Positions 1 through 5,832 of a stretch of 7,283 nt of DNA are shown here, in pieces. The notes beneath the pieces were generated by a model. It did not search any database and was not told where the DNA came from. It was given only the letters and a program-made list of their open reading frames with translations. Position numbers and translations under genes: made by a program. Position 1 is the stretch's first letter; each line of letters begins with the position of its first letter. This stretch comes from an uncultured Clostridia bacterium (lineage in GTDB: Bacteria > Bacillota > Clostridia > Oscillospirales > CAG-272), in contig CALBLD010000123.1 of NCBI GenBank assembly GCA_937895775.1, positions 1 to 7,283 on the forward strand. Direction: 5' to 3'.

Positions 1-956
1 ACGCGTCTTATATTATAGGCAAGCGGGTAGAGGTTCACTTCCGGACTTGTCGTTGGAACCTCCTTCTTTTCGTAATCGGCTCTGAAATAAATATACCCAT
101 TATGGATAAACAAACCGACATTCATGTCGCCGGGAGTAATTTCATATATTTCAGGTGCCGTGAATATTGCTTTGTATTCGCCGAGTTCCATATCGGTGAC
201 GTAAACCGTACCGGACAACCACTCAAAAAAGTAGAATTTATCCCCGTCGGCGTGCATCGGCTGTATTCGTTTGTCTCCGAAGTTCAGTTCAACGGTTTTA
301 CCGGTTTTTTTGTTTACCGATTCAATTATCCACTGATCCTTTCCGTATGTTTCGGACACAAATACATAGTCACCGTATGTCATGAAAAAGTTCGGTTTGC
401 CTTTAAGCCCGCTTACCTTTTCCTTTGTGTTTGAAGAACCGCTGTATCTGTACAAACAATAATTTGACGAACCGACCGAATTTGCATCGAGTGTCGCCTG
501 GTAGAACACCGGATATGAACCGCCGCTTTCATAAGCATCAAGCGCAATTATTCCGTTGACATATGCGGGACAATCTCTCATATTTGTATGTTCTTCATTG
601 CAAACCGGATGCTTGGGCTGACCGAGCTTACCGTTATATCTGATTTCATCCTGTGTGCGTTTTTTGCTGTATTCCCTCATTTCTCTTTGTAGGTTTGAAA
701 GATCGGTATAAACAATAACACTGTCTTTATCGACATAAAAAGCGAAGTTCTGATATACCATCGGACTTCCGAGACCGCTGTAATAACTGAAATACGGCTT
801 GAGCGAATAATCGTAGTTGCCGTAAGGGCATTTTTCCTCCTGTCCGTTATTATCATTATTATTGTTATTATCGATGTTATCATCATTATATTTGCATCCG
901 GTCAGGGCAAGTGACAGGAGAATAAGAATACATAACGATCTTATTATGTGCTTCAT
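1..956 (-). CDS. Surface lipoprotein, paralogue of the 1893-3263 gene (3' end outside window)
   Basis: The frame stays open for 318 codons from the ATG at 956 to the left edge, so the C-terminus is missing. Residues 1-21 form a lipoprotein signal peptide: basic start (MKHIIR), hydrophobic core and the lipobox L18-T19-G20-C21, predicting lipid attachment at C21 on the outer face of the membrane. An Asn/Asp-rich linker (about residues 24-37) follows, then a motif shared with the paralogue, C119-x3-H123-x5-C129-P. Repeated G-[DN]-x-[VI]-[YF]-[VF] strands (for example GDYVFV, GDKFYFF, NGYIYF) suggest a beta-propeller-like extracellular domain; that fold is an inference. Its first 21 residues differ from the paralogue at only two positions. 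The start is supported by AAAGGAGT at 970-963, 6 nt upstream. It lies downstream of the 200-aa secreted protein gene, with a hairpin in between. The specific function is unknown. Confidence 0.9.
   Translation of the reverse strand, partial: MKHIIRSLCILILLSLALTGCKYNDDNIDNNNNNDNNGQEEKCPYGNYDYSLKPYFSYYSGLGSPMVYQNFAFYVDKDSVIVYTDLSNLQREMREYSKKRTQDEIRYNGKLGQPKHPVCNEEHTNMRDCPAYVNGIIALDAYESGGSYPVFYQATLDANSVGSSNYCLYRYSGSSNTKEKVSGLKGKPNFFMTYGDYVFVSETYGKDQWIIESVNKKTGKTVELNFGDKRIQPMHADGDKFYFFEWLSGTVYVTDMELGEYKAIFTAPEIYEITPGDMNVGLFIHNGYIYFRADYEKKEVPTTSPEVNLYPLAYNIRR
846..887 (-). repeat. AAT/GAT-type trinucleotide low-complexity tract encoding an Asn/Asp linker
   Basis: Residues 24-37 of the truncated lipoprotein are almost all Asn and Asp, encoded by a run of AAT, AAC and GAT codons directly after the lipidated cysteine. 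The paralogue at 1893-3263 has a shorter and more mixed linker here (NDDDVDGNEKKEE). The tract probably acts as a flexible spacer between membrane anchor and folded domain. Its near-repetitive codons make length change by slippage plausible, which is an inference. Confidence 0.6.
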
Positions 957-1006
957 ACAAATACTCCTTTTTAATAACATAAATCATTATAAACAATCAT
1001 CAGCTG

Positions 1007-1034
1007 AAATATGGGCGGATTTCCGCCCATATTT
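1007..1034 (-). terminator. Perfect 12-bp hairpin after the secreted-protein gene: intrinsic terminator or attenuator
   Basis: The arms 1007-1018 and 1023-1034 pair perfectly over 12 bp (core GGGCGG/CCGCCC) around a 4-nt loop. The hairpin begins 9 nt after the stop codon of the 1044-1646 gene. On the minus strand the stem is followed by only a short T run (TTTCAG), so termination may be partial. This matters because the lipoprotein gene just downstream has no convincing promoter of its own. It could also act in the opposite direction, where TTTT follows. Confidence 0.65.
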
Positions 1035-1043
1035 TGCAATAAA

Positions 1044-1646
1044 TTATTCCAACTCATCAAGATAATCGTGTCCATGGCTGAGAATCTGCGACAGCGTCTT
1101 TCTTATTGTATATGCGTAGACTTCACCGGTAACCAAGCTTCTGTAACCGCTCTTGATTCCTGGATAACGAGTAAAATCTTCGGTCGGAATACTCGGATAG
1201 TGATCCTCCGAGATTGATGTACAACCCAAAACATAGTTTACAACCTTTGTTTCGTCAAAATTGTAAATATATTCAGGATCCATACTGTAAAAATAGTTAT
1301 GGTTTCCGTCCAAATAATTTAAATCAATTACATAGCTTTTTCCCGTGAAATTCGTCGATTCCGATGTGTTATACCTGACGCCGAACAAATTATTCATATA
1401 AACGTGGTCGTTAGTAGGCACCGTACTACTTGTAAACAAATTTCCTGTTACATGACCTCTGTGAAAGGTCTGACCTGTATGTTCAATAAAAAATTGTGTA
1501 CAAAAATACGTACCAAGTGAATCTTCAAATTCATAATAAAAGCAATACGGTAAATTGTCATTGCTGCTTTCGGCAGCATGAACGGGGACGAGTGCGAAAG
1601 AAACAAGAATCGATACAAGAATTAAAACCGAAATAATTTTTTTCAT
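1044..1646 (-). CDS. Secreted protein of unknown function, 200 aa
   Basis: This small protein has a classical Sec signal peptide: MKK at the start, a hydrophobic run through about residue 20 and a likely signal peptidase I site after V22-H23-A24 (or one residue later). No cysteine lies at the cleavage site, so it is probably released or wall-associated rather than lipidated. The mature part, about 175 residues, is rich in Tyr, Asn, Asp and Thr and has three cysteines (C35, C49, C142), with no family I recognise. The start has a good ribosome binding site, AAAGGAG at 1662-1656, 9 nt upstream. The gene sits under a sigma-A promoter (1765-1793) that duplicates the one serving the 456-aa lipoprotein, and it precedes the other lipoprotein, so it appears to be an extra gene within one copy of a duplicated unit. 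Confidence 0.8.
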   Translation of the reverse strand: MKKIISVLILVSILVSFALVPVHAAESSNDNLPYCFYYEFEDSLGTYFCTQFFIEHTGQTFHRGHVTGNLFTSSTVPTNDHVYMNNLFGVRYNTSESTNFTGKSYVIDLNYLDGNHNYFYSMDPEYIYNFDETKVVNYVLGCTSISEDHYPSIPTEDFTRYPGIKSGYRSLVTGEVYAYTIRKTLSQILSHGHDYLDELE

Positions 1647-1660
1647 GGAATTATTCTCCT

Positions 1661-1717
1661 TTACTTTTTTATTTTTTTACCGGTTTTTAAACTTCGTTCT
1701 GTCATTTGCGACTTCAT
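1661..1717 (-). CDS. Possible leader ORF, 18 codons, ahead of the secreted-protein gene
   Basis: An ATG at 1717 opens an 18-codon frame (MKSQMTERSLKTGKKIKK) whose TAA at 1663-1661 overlaps the AAAGGAG ribosome binding site of the 200-aa protein. It is entered through an ATGA overlap from a five-codon frame (MDEVA, 1731-1714), which has GAGAGG at about 5 nt spacing and is the part conserved with the other promoter copy. The layout would suit translational coupling. The C-terminal half is only A-rich sequence, where open frames arise easily, so this is weak evidence of coding. Confidence 0.25.
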   Translation of the reverse strand: MKSQMTERSLKTGKKIKK

Positions 1718-1764
1718 GCTACCTCATCCATAATCACCTCTCACATGTTTTTTTTACCAATTTC

Positions 1765-1793
1765 ATTTTACACAACAAAAGCATGTTTGTCAA
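1765..1793 (-). promoter_or_regulatory. Sigma-A promoter for the secreted protein and probably the truncated lipoprotein
   Basis: The -35 box TTGACA (1793-1788) is a perfect consensus match. It lies 17 bp from the -10 box TAAAAT (1770-1765), which matches five of six positions. Transcription would start near 1758, giving a leader of about 110 nt before the ATG at 1646. The same arrangement, spacer length included, is conserved at 3378-3406. Confidence 0.8.
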
Positions 1794-1818
1794 TATATTC
1801 TTTGTATTTTATATATTT

Positions 1819-1835
1819 TTGTAAAATGTATACAA
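1819..1835 (-). promoter_or_regulatory. Candidate regulator-binding dyad TTGTA-N7-TACAA, copy A
   Basis: The minus strand reads TTGTATACATTTTACAA, an inverted repeat of TTGTA half-sites separated by 7 nt. It ends exactly 25 bp upstream of the -35 box. The copy at 3432-3448 keeps both half-sites and the same distance. The position, centred near -70, would fit an activator, but the regulator is not in the window and the site is AT-rich, so this remains a prediction. Confidence 0.45.
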
Positions 1836-1859
1836 TTTACGCAGCAAATTTTTGACAGA

Positions 1860-1878
1860 CGGCAACTTTGCCTTGCCG
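1860..1878 (-). terminator. Weak hairpin after the 456-aa lipoprotein gene
   Basis: CGGCAA (1878-1873) pairs with TTGCCG (1865-1860) around a 7-nt loop, 14 nt after the lipoprotein stop codon. No T tract follows directly (TCTGTCAAAA), so it is a poor intrinsic terminator. It may terminate weakly or only protect the 3' end. Read-through would run into the next control block. Confidence 0.3.
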
Positions 1879-1892
1879 AACTATTTTCTCTC

Positions 1893-3263
1893 TTATCCCG
1901 GCATTGGTTTGACTATGAAGCCGGAACCTTCGGCATCGTCAACATAATAAACCTCGTTTGTCTTGAAGTCGTATAATACTCTATATACTATTGAATCGCC
2001 TTCGGTAATAAAAAGTCCCTTTTCCGTTACTGGTTTGATCTTTGTAATTATACAACGGTCGTTTATGTATGTTAAATCAAGGGTTTCTCCGAAAAACAAC
2101 CCTGAATCGCTTATGAAATCTTCCGTTTCAAGCGTTTTAAGGTCTGTTCTGCAAAGTCTGCCGTTGCTGAAGTTGAAATAGCAATTAGCGTTAGTATGCT
2201 CCTTGGGGTCGAACGGTGTAAAATAGAAATAGTTCCCGTATATGCCGTGATCACACATTTCAAAAACATCTTTTGCTACGATCTCACTCTCCGCATCCGG
2301 GTTATCGAGCGGTACTCTTTTTATATTGTAAACAAACGGAGTTATATACTGCACCGGTTCGGTGCGTGGAACAGCTACCGGTCTTTTCTCGTAATCGTCT
2401 CTGAAATATATATAACCGCCGTTTATAAACGTCCCGATGTCTCTTTCGGTTACTCTTACGGTATATAATTCCGGAGGTGTAAAAATCGGTTTATATTCTG
2501 TAAGCTCCCGATCCGAGACATAGAGCGTACCTGTCAGCCATTCATAGAAGTAGACCTTATCTCCGTCTGCATGGATCGGCTCGATTCGTTTTTTATCGAT
2601 CGACACAGATGTTACTTCTTTTGTTTTCTTATTGATCGCTTCAATCGCATAATCACTTGTCCCACAAACTTCGGATACATAAATATAATCGCCGTATGTC
2701 ATCATACTTGACGGTTTGCCTTTCAGCCTGCAAAGTTCTTCTTTGATGTTACTTAAAAGACTGTATCTGTAAAGATAATACGGCTCGGAATCGGATTTTG
2801 CACCTTTTTTCTGTTGTGTGATATAAAAAACAGGATATGAGCCTGCACTTTCGTATGCATCAAGAAGAAACAAATACGAACCGTATAAAAAAGCGGGACA
2901 GTCATCGGGATTTGCGTGCTCTTCATTGCAAACCTTGATATGCGTCTGACCGAGAAAGCCATTGTGTTCATATTCTTCCTCGCTGCGTTTATAGCTTCTC
3001 ATTTCCCTTTTCAGATCCGAAAGATCGACATATGAGAGCGTTACTTCCGAATTGACTCCGAATGCATAATTCTGATATACCGTCGTATAATGTCCTCTCG
3101 GTCCAGTTTTCGCAAAATACGGCTTCAAAGAATAATCATAGTTACCGTAAGGAGATTCTTCCTTTTTCTCATTGCCGTCTACATCATCGTCATTATATTT
3201 GCATCCCGTAAGAACAAGTGAAAGCAGAATCAGGATAGCTAACGATCTTATTATATGCTTCAT
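1893..3263 (-). CDS. Surface lipoprotein, 456 aa, beta-propeller-like (function unknown)
   Basis: A complete lipoprotein with basic start MKHIIR, a hydrophobic core and the lipobox L18-T19-G20-C21, so it should be lipidated at C21 and exposed outside the membrane. An acidic/basic linker covers residues 22-38. The mature domain has the motif C112-x3-H116-x5-C122-P, shared exactly in spacing with its paralogue and similar to C/H-containing segments I associate with clostridial lipoproteins. Regular G-x-Y-[IF]-Y-[FV] strand motifs occur near residues 191-196 (GDYIYV), 234-239 (GDKVYF), 282-287 (GGYIYF) and 343-348 (GNYFYF), suggesting a WD/TolB-like propeller. That fold is an inference from the motif rhythm. 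The ribosome binding site AAGGAG (3276-3271) is 7 nt from the ATG. It is transcribed alone from the promoter at 3378-3406 and follows the serA terminator. A solute- or ligand-binding or sensory role is possible but not shown. Confidence 0.9.
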   Translation of the reverse strand: MKHIIRSLAILILLSLVLTGCKYNDDDVDGNEKKEESPYGNYDYSLKPYFAKTGPRGHYTTVYQNYAFGVNSEVTLSYVDLSDLKREMRSYKRSEEEYEHNGFLGQTHIKVCNEEHANPDDCPAFLYGSYLFLLDAYESAGSYPVFYITQQKKGAKSDSEPYYLYRYSLLSNIKEELCRLKGKPSSMMTYGDYIYVSEVCGTSDYAIEAINKKTKEVTSVSIDKKRIEPIHADGDKVYFYEWLTGTLYVSDRELTEYKPIFTPPELYTVRVTERDIGTFINGGYIYFRDDYEKRPVAVPRTEPVQYITPFVYNIKRVPLDNPDAESEIVAKDVFEMCDHGIYGNYFYFTPFDPKEHTNANCYFNFSNGRLCRTDLKTLETEDFISDSGLFFGETLDLTYINDRCIITKIKPVTEKGLFITEGDSIVYRVLYDFKTNEVYYVDDAEGSGFIVKPMPG

Positions 3264-3278
3264 ACAAACGCTCCTTTT

Positions 3279-3344
3279 TTAATCAAAGATTTTTATCTGC
3301 CTATATTTTACACATTGGTTAGTTATCAATACTACTTCATCCAC
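3279..3344 (-). CDS. Possible leader peptide ORF, 21 codons, upstream of the lipoprotein
   Basis: A GTG at 3344 with GAGAGG about 5 nt upstream opens a 21-codon frame (MDEVVLITNQCVKYRQIKIF, then D). Its TAA at 3281-3279 falls in the A-run immediately before the AAGGAG of the lipoprotein. The start region is conserved in the other promoter copy, where changes fall at the start codon (ATG/GTG), the third base of GAG/GAA, and one Ala/Val codon. Beyond four or five codons the two copies diverge. It may be a coupled leader peptide, or the conserved patch may be an RNA regulatory element. No charge stretch or repeated codon suggests classical amino-acid attenuation. Confidence 0.35.
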   Translation of the reverse strand: MDEVVLITNQCVKYRQIKIFD

Positions 3345-3377
3345 AATCGCCTCTCATATGTTTATTTTACCAATTAC

Positions 3378-3406
3378 ATTCTACATAATAAAAACGAATT
3401 TGTCAA
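3378..3406 (-). promoter_or_regulatory. Sigma-A promoter for the 456-aa lipoprotein
   Basis: The -35 box TTGACA (3406-3401) is a perfect match, followed by a 17-bp spacer and TAGAAT (3383-3378) as the -10 box, a five-of-six match. Transcription would begin near 3371, leaving about 108 nt of leader. It stands just after the serA terminator, so the lipoprotein is an independent unit. Confidence 0.8.
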
Positions 3407-3431
3407 TATGCCCGTTATAATTTATATAATT

Positions 3432-3448
3432 TTGTACAAACTATACAA
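3432..3448 (-). promoter_or_regulatory. Candidate regulator-binding dyad TTGTA-N7-TACAA, copy B
   Basis: The minus strand reads TTGTATAGTTTGTACAA. Fourteen of 17 positions match copy A (1819-1835), both TTGTA half-sites are intact, and the distance to the -35 box is again 25 bp. The three differences all fall in the spacer between the half-sites, which supports a protein-binding dyad. Confidence 0.45.
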
Positions 3449-3462
3449 TTTCGGCAATAAAA

Positions 3463-3493
3463 ATTCGGCAGAGAAATTTTTTCTCTGCCGAAT
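3463..3493 (-). terminator. Strong intrinsic terminator of the pfp-serC-serA operon
   Basis: A perfect 14-bp stem (3463-3476 with 3480-3493, core TCGGCAGAG) has a 3-nt loop and is followed on the minus strand by TTTTATT. It starts 18 nt after the serA stop codon. The flanking A and T runs could also terminate transcription from the other strand. Confidence 0.9.
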
Positions 3494-3511
3494 CATCGTG
3501 TAAAGCTATAT

Positions 3512-4711
3512 TCAGTTATTTATTGCAAACACACGGATCATGCCGTCAATGGCAAGGCAATCGTTCACGATATCATCCGGAATTTTTTCGTCAACATCAA
3601 CTACCGTATATGCGTATTCACCCTTCGAAGCGTTCTGCATATGCTCGATATTAAGCCCTCTCCCGGCAAGCTTTGTCGCAACCGATGAAATCATTGCGGG
3701 AATATTTTTATGAAGCAGGCATATTCTCGAACAGTTTCCGCGATCAAGCACGACCGTCGGATAATTGACGCTGTTCTTTATATTTCCGTTTTCAAGATAG
3801 TCAATAAGCTGATCGGCAGCCATAACCGCACAGTTATCCTCCGATTCTTCGGTTGATGCTCCGAGGTGAGGTATAGTAATTATACCCGGGACACCCACGG
3901 TCGCCTCCGTCGGAAAATCAACAACGTATTTTGCAACCTTTCCCTGATCGATCGCCGCTTTGATATCAGCTTCATTTACAAGATCGGCTCTTGCGATATT
4001 CACGATCCGCACGCCGTTCTTCATTTTTGCGATTGTCTCCGAATTTATCATACCTTTCGTCTCTTTTGTTGCCGGAACATGAAGGGTTATATAGTCACTG
4101 CGCTCATATATTTCATCAAAATTCACAGCCTTTTCCACAGCCGAGGAAAGCCGCCATGCGGCGTCAACAGACATAAACGGATCAAATCCTATAACCTTCA
4201 TTCCCAGTTCAAGCGCGGTATTTGCAACCATGCCGCCGATAGCGCCGAGGCTTACTGCCGCATTGGCAACAAGCACGCCGATAGCGCCGAGTCCGATAAC
4301 ACCGAGAGTCTTTCCGCGAAGTTCAACACCCGCAAACTTCGATTTTCCCTTTTCGACAGTTGCGGCTACGTTTTCGGTAAGTGTCGATGCCCACTGCACA
4401 CCGGCATATATATCGCGCGATGCGAGAAGCAGGGCGGCTACGGTCAGTTCCTTCACCGCATTTGCATTTGCACCCGGCGTATTGAACACAACAATTCCCT
4501 TTTCGGCACATTTTTCAACGGGTATATTGTTTACTCCCGCACCGGCTCTTGCAATTGCCCGAAGCGAAGAGTCAAACGTCATATCATGCATTGAAGCACT
4601 TCTGACCATTATTGCGTCGGCATTCTCAACAGCGTCGGAAACAACATATTTTTTTCTGTCAAAACGCTCGGTTCCATGAGCCGATATTTTATTGAGAAGT
4701 TTAATATTCAT
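3512..4711 (-). CDS. serA: D-3-phosphoglycerate dehydrogenase, with internal repeat in the NAD-binding motif
   Basis: Oxidises 3-phosphoglycerate to 3-phosphohydroxypyruvate with NAD+, the first step of cytosolic serine biosynthesis. The 399-aa protein has the 2-hydroxyacid dehydrogenase layout: substrate segment RAGAGVNNIP (55-64) and PGANANAVKE (79-88), Rossmann glycine motif GVIGLGAIG (137-145), the acidic residue D177 at the end of the second strand (VIGFDP), catalytic R241 (NIARADLVN), E269 (DFPTE) and H282 (PHLGAST). A C-terminal ACT domain runs from about 325 to 399. Residues 141-154 and 155-168 are a tandem repeat, which makes it about 14 residues longer than its close relatives as I recall them (about 385-390 aa). 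Catalytic residues are intact. The start overlaps the serC stop (TAATG) and has AAGGAGGG 9 nt upstream, so it is translated from the same mRNA as serC. The ACT domain suggests possible serine feedback, which is family knowledge only. Confidence 0.95.
   Translation of the reverse strand: MNIKLLNKISAHGTERFDRKKYVVSDAVENADAIMVRSASMHDMTFDSSLRAIARAGAGVNNIPVEKCAEKGIVVFNTPGANANAVKELTVAALLLASRDIYAGVQWASTLTENVAATVEKGKSKFAGVELRGKTLGVIGLGAIGVLVANAAVSLGAIGGMVANTALELGMKVIGFDPFMSVDAAWRLSSAVEKAVNFDEIYERSDYITLHVPATKETKGMINSETIAKMKNGVRIVNIARADLVNEADIKAAIDQGKVAKYVVDFPTEATVGVPGIITIPHLGASTEESEDNCAVMAADQLIDYLENGNIKNSVNYPTVVLDRGNCSRICLLHKNIPAMISSVATKLAGRGLNIEHMQNASKGEYAYTVVDVDEKIPDDIVNDCLAIDGMIRVFAINN
4208..4291 (-). 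repeat. In-frame 2 x 42-bp tandem repeat within serA
   Basis: The unit at 4291-4250 encodes LGAIGVLVANAAVS and the unit at 4249-4208 encodes LGAIGGMVANTALE. By hand alignment 29 of 42 bases match, with a 16-bp identical block covering the LGAIG codons. The repeat doubles the end of the glycine-rich loop and the following helix, and the divergence suggests it is not a recent or assembly event. Confidence 0.8.
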
Positions 4712-5811
4712 TACCTGTCACCCTCCTTTTTGGGATGCTTTTTCGAAAACGCGTCCATAAATTCAACAAGTCCCTCAACAGCCTCATAAGGCATTGCATT
4801 ATATATGGATGCTCTCATACCGCCGACGCTTCTGTGACCCTTAAGGCTTTTGAAGCCGGCTTCGGATGCTTCCTTTACAAATGCTTTGTCGATCTCGGGA
4901 TCGCCTGTTACAAACGTAACATTCATTATGGAGCGTGCGTCCGGCTGAACATTGTTTATATAATAATCCTGACTGTCAAGATAGTCGTACATAAGCTTTG
5001 CTTTCTTATGGTTCAGCTCACTCATTGCAGACACGCCGCCCATCGAAATAACCCACTTATAGACAAGTCCTGCCATATAAATGCTCCAGCACGGAGGCGT
5101 ATTATACATAGAGTTATTGTCAGCCATAAGCTTATAATCAAAAATGGTCGGTGCGTCCTCGCGCATATGACCGATAAGATCATCGCGAACAATAACAAGA
5201 GTAACTCCCGAAGGTCCCATATTCTTCTGAGCGCCGGCATAAATCAGTCCGAATTTCGAAACATCAATCGGCTCCGAAAGAATACATGACGACATATCGG
5301 CGACGAGCGGAATATCGCCCGTATCCGGGATATATCCCCATTTTGTACCGTAAATAGTATTGTTGAAGCAGATATGCACATAATCCGCATCCGGTCTGAA
5401 ATCATCTCTCGACAACTTCGGAATATACGTGAAGTTTTTGTCTGCGGACGAAGCAACAAGACGGATATCTCCGTACTTTTGTGCCTCTGTGTAAGCCTTT
5501 TTGGAAAACAGACCTGTAACGACATAGTCGGCTTTTTTACTGCCCGAAAGCAGATTCAGCGGAACGGCAGAAAACTGCGTTGTGGCTCCGCCCTGAAGAA
5601 ACAATATTTTATAATTATCCGGGATACCAAGAAGAACTCTCAGATCGGATTCGGCATCGGACAGTATTTTTTCAAAGTCGGGAGATCGGTGACTTATTTC
5701 CATAACGGAAAAGCCGCTGTTGTTGTAGTTACAAAGCCCCTTCGCAGCTTCATTGAGAACGGCCGCGGGTATCATTGACGGTCCTGCTGAAAACGTGTAG
5801 TTCTTGTTCAT
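4711..5811 (-). CDS. serC: Phosphoserine aminotransferase
   Basis: PLP-dependent class V aminotransferase that converts 3-phosphohydroxypyruvate and glutamate to O-phosphoserine and 2-oxoglutarate, the step after SerA. The 366-aa length is typical of the family. Visible landmarks: N-terminal FSAGPSMIP (7-15), the HRS motif at 41-43, GGATTQF (75-80 region) which holds the PLP phosphate, the NNTIYGT segment (150-156), D172 in ADMSS contacting the pyridine nitrogen, and the PLP-binding K196 in YAGAQKNMGPSG. C-terminal GHRSVGGMRASIYNAM (325-340) carries arginines for the substrate phosphate and carboxylate. The start has GAGG at 5823-5820 with 8-nt spacing. It follows the pfp stop by 21 nt and its stop overlaps the serA start by one base, a coupled arrangement. 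No serB lies in the window. Confidence 0.97.
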   Translation of the reverse strand: MNKNYTFSAGPSMIPAAVLNEAAKGLCNYNNSGFSVMEISHRSPDFEKILSDAESDLRVLLGIPDNYKILFLQGGATTQFSAVPLNLLSGSKKADYVVTGLFSKKAYTEAQKYGDIRLVASSADKNFTYIPKLSRDDFRPDADYVHICFNNTIYGTKWGYIPDTGDIPLVADMSSCILSEPIDVSKFGLIYAGAQKNMGPSGVTLVIVRDDLIGHMREDAPTIFDYKLMADNNSMYNTPPCWSIYMAGLVYKWVISMGGVSAMSELNHKKAKLMYDYLDSQDYYINNVQPDARSIMNVTFVTGDPEIDKAFVKEASEAGFKSLKGHRSVGGMRASIYNAMPYEAVEGLVEFMDAFSKKHPKKEGDR

Positions 5812-5832
5812 TTTGTGTACCTCGCATAAAAG

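Larger units (their letters stand above)
1717..1838 (-). repeat. Duplicated control block, copy A (upstream of the secreted-protein gene)
   Basis: These 122 bp align without gaps to 3330-3451, with about 98 of 122 positions identical by hand count. The block spans an upstream dyad, the promoter, and the 5' leader up to the first codons of a tiny ORF. Similarity stops at 1717, where the leader runs into the secreted-protein gene rather than the lipoprotein. It shows that the two transcription units derive from one duplication and probably share control. Confidence 0.85.
3330..3451 (-). repeat. Duplicated control block, copy B (upstream of the 456-aa lipoprotein)
   Basis: Partner of 1717-1838: ungapped and about 80% identical. 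Conserved parts are the TTGTA-N7-TACAA dyad, the promoter boxes, and the leader segment around GAGAGG and GATGA. The most diverged stretches are the promoter spacer and the segment just upstream of the -35 box, as expected if the other parts are functionally constrained. Confidence 0.85.

Noticed and set aside
841..890. ATT/TAT repeats considered as a CRISPR or operator array
   Set aside because: The repeats are in frame, encode Asn/Asp, and have no spacers.
1..956. Truncated lipoprotein considered as a pseudogene because no complete frame is visible
   Set aside because: Translation from 956 is uninterrupted to the window edge and aligns with the paralogue throughout; it is only cut by the window.
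3345..3359. Alternative tiny frame ATG AGA GGC in the conserved leader (MRGDCG; MRGDYG in the other copy)
   Set aside because: It runs through the GAGAGG ribosome binding site, has no binding site of its own, and is only six codons; the downstream RTG frame is better supported.
3866..4594. 242-codon open frame on the plus strand
   Set aside because: It lies entirely antisense within serA, whose catalytic motifs are complete, and its translation shows no recognisable domain; it is a shadow frame.
4735..5289. 184-codon open frame on the plus strand
   Set aside because: Antisense to serC with no convincing ribosome binding site or domain.
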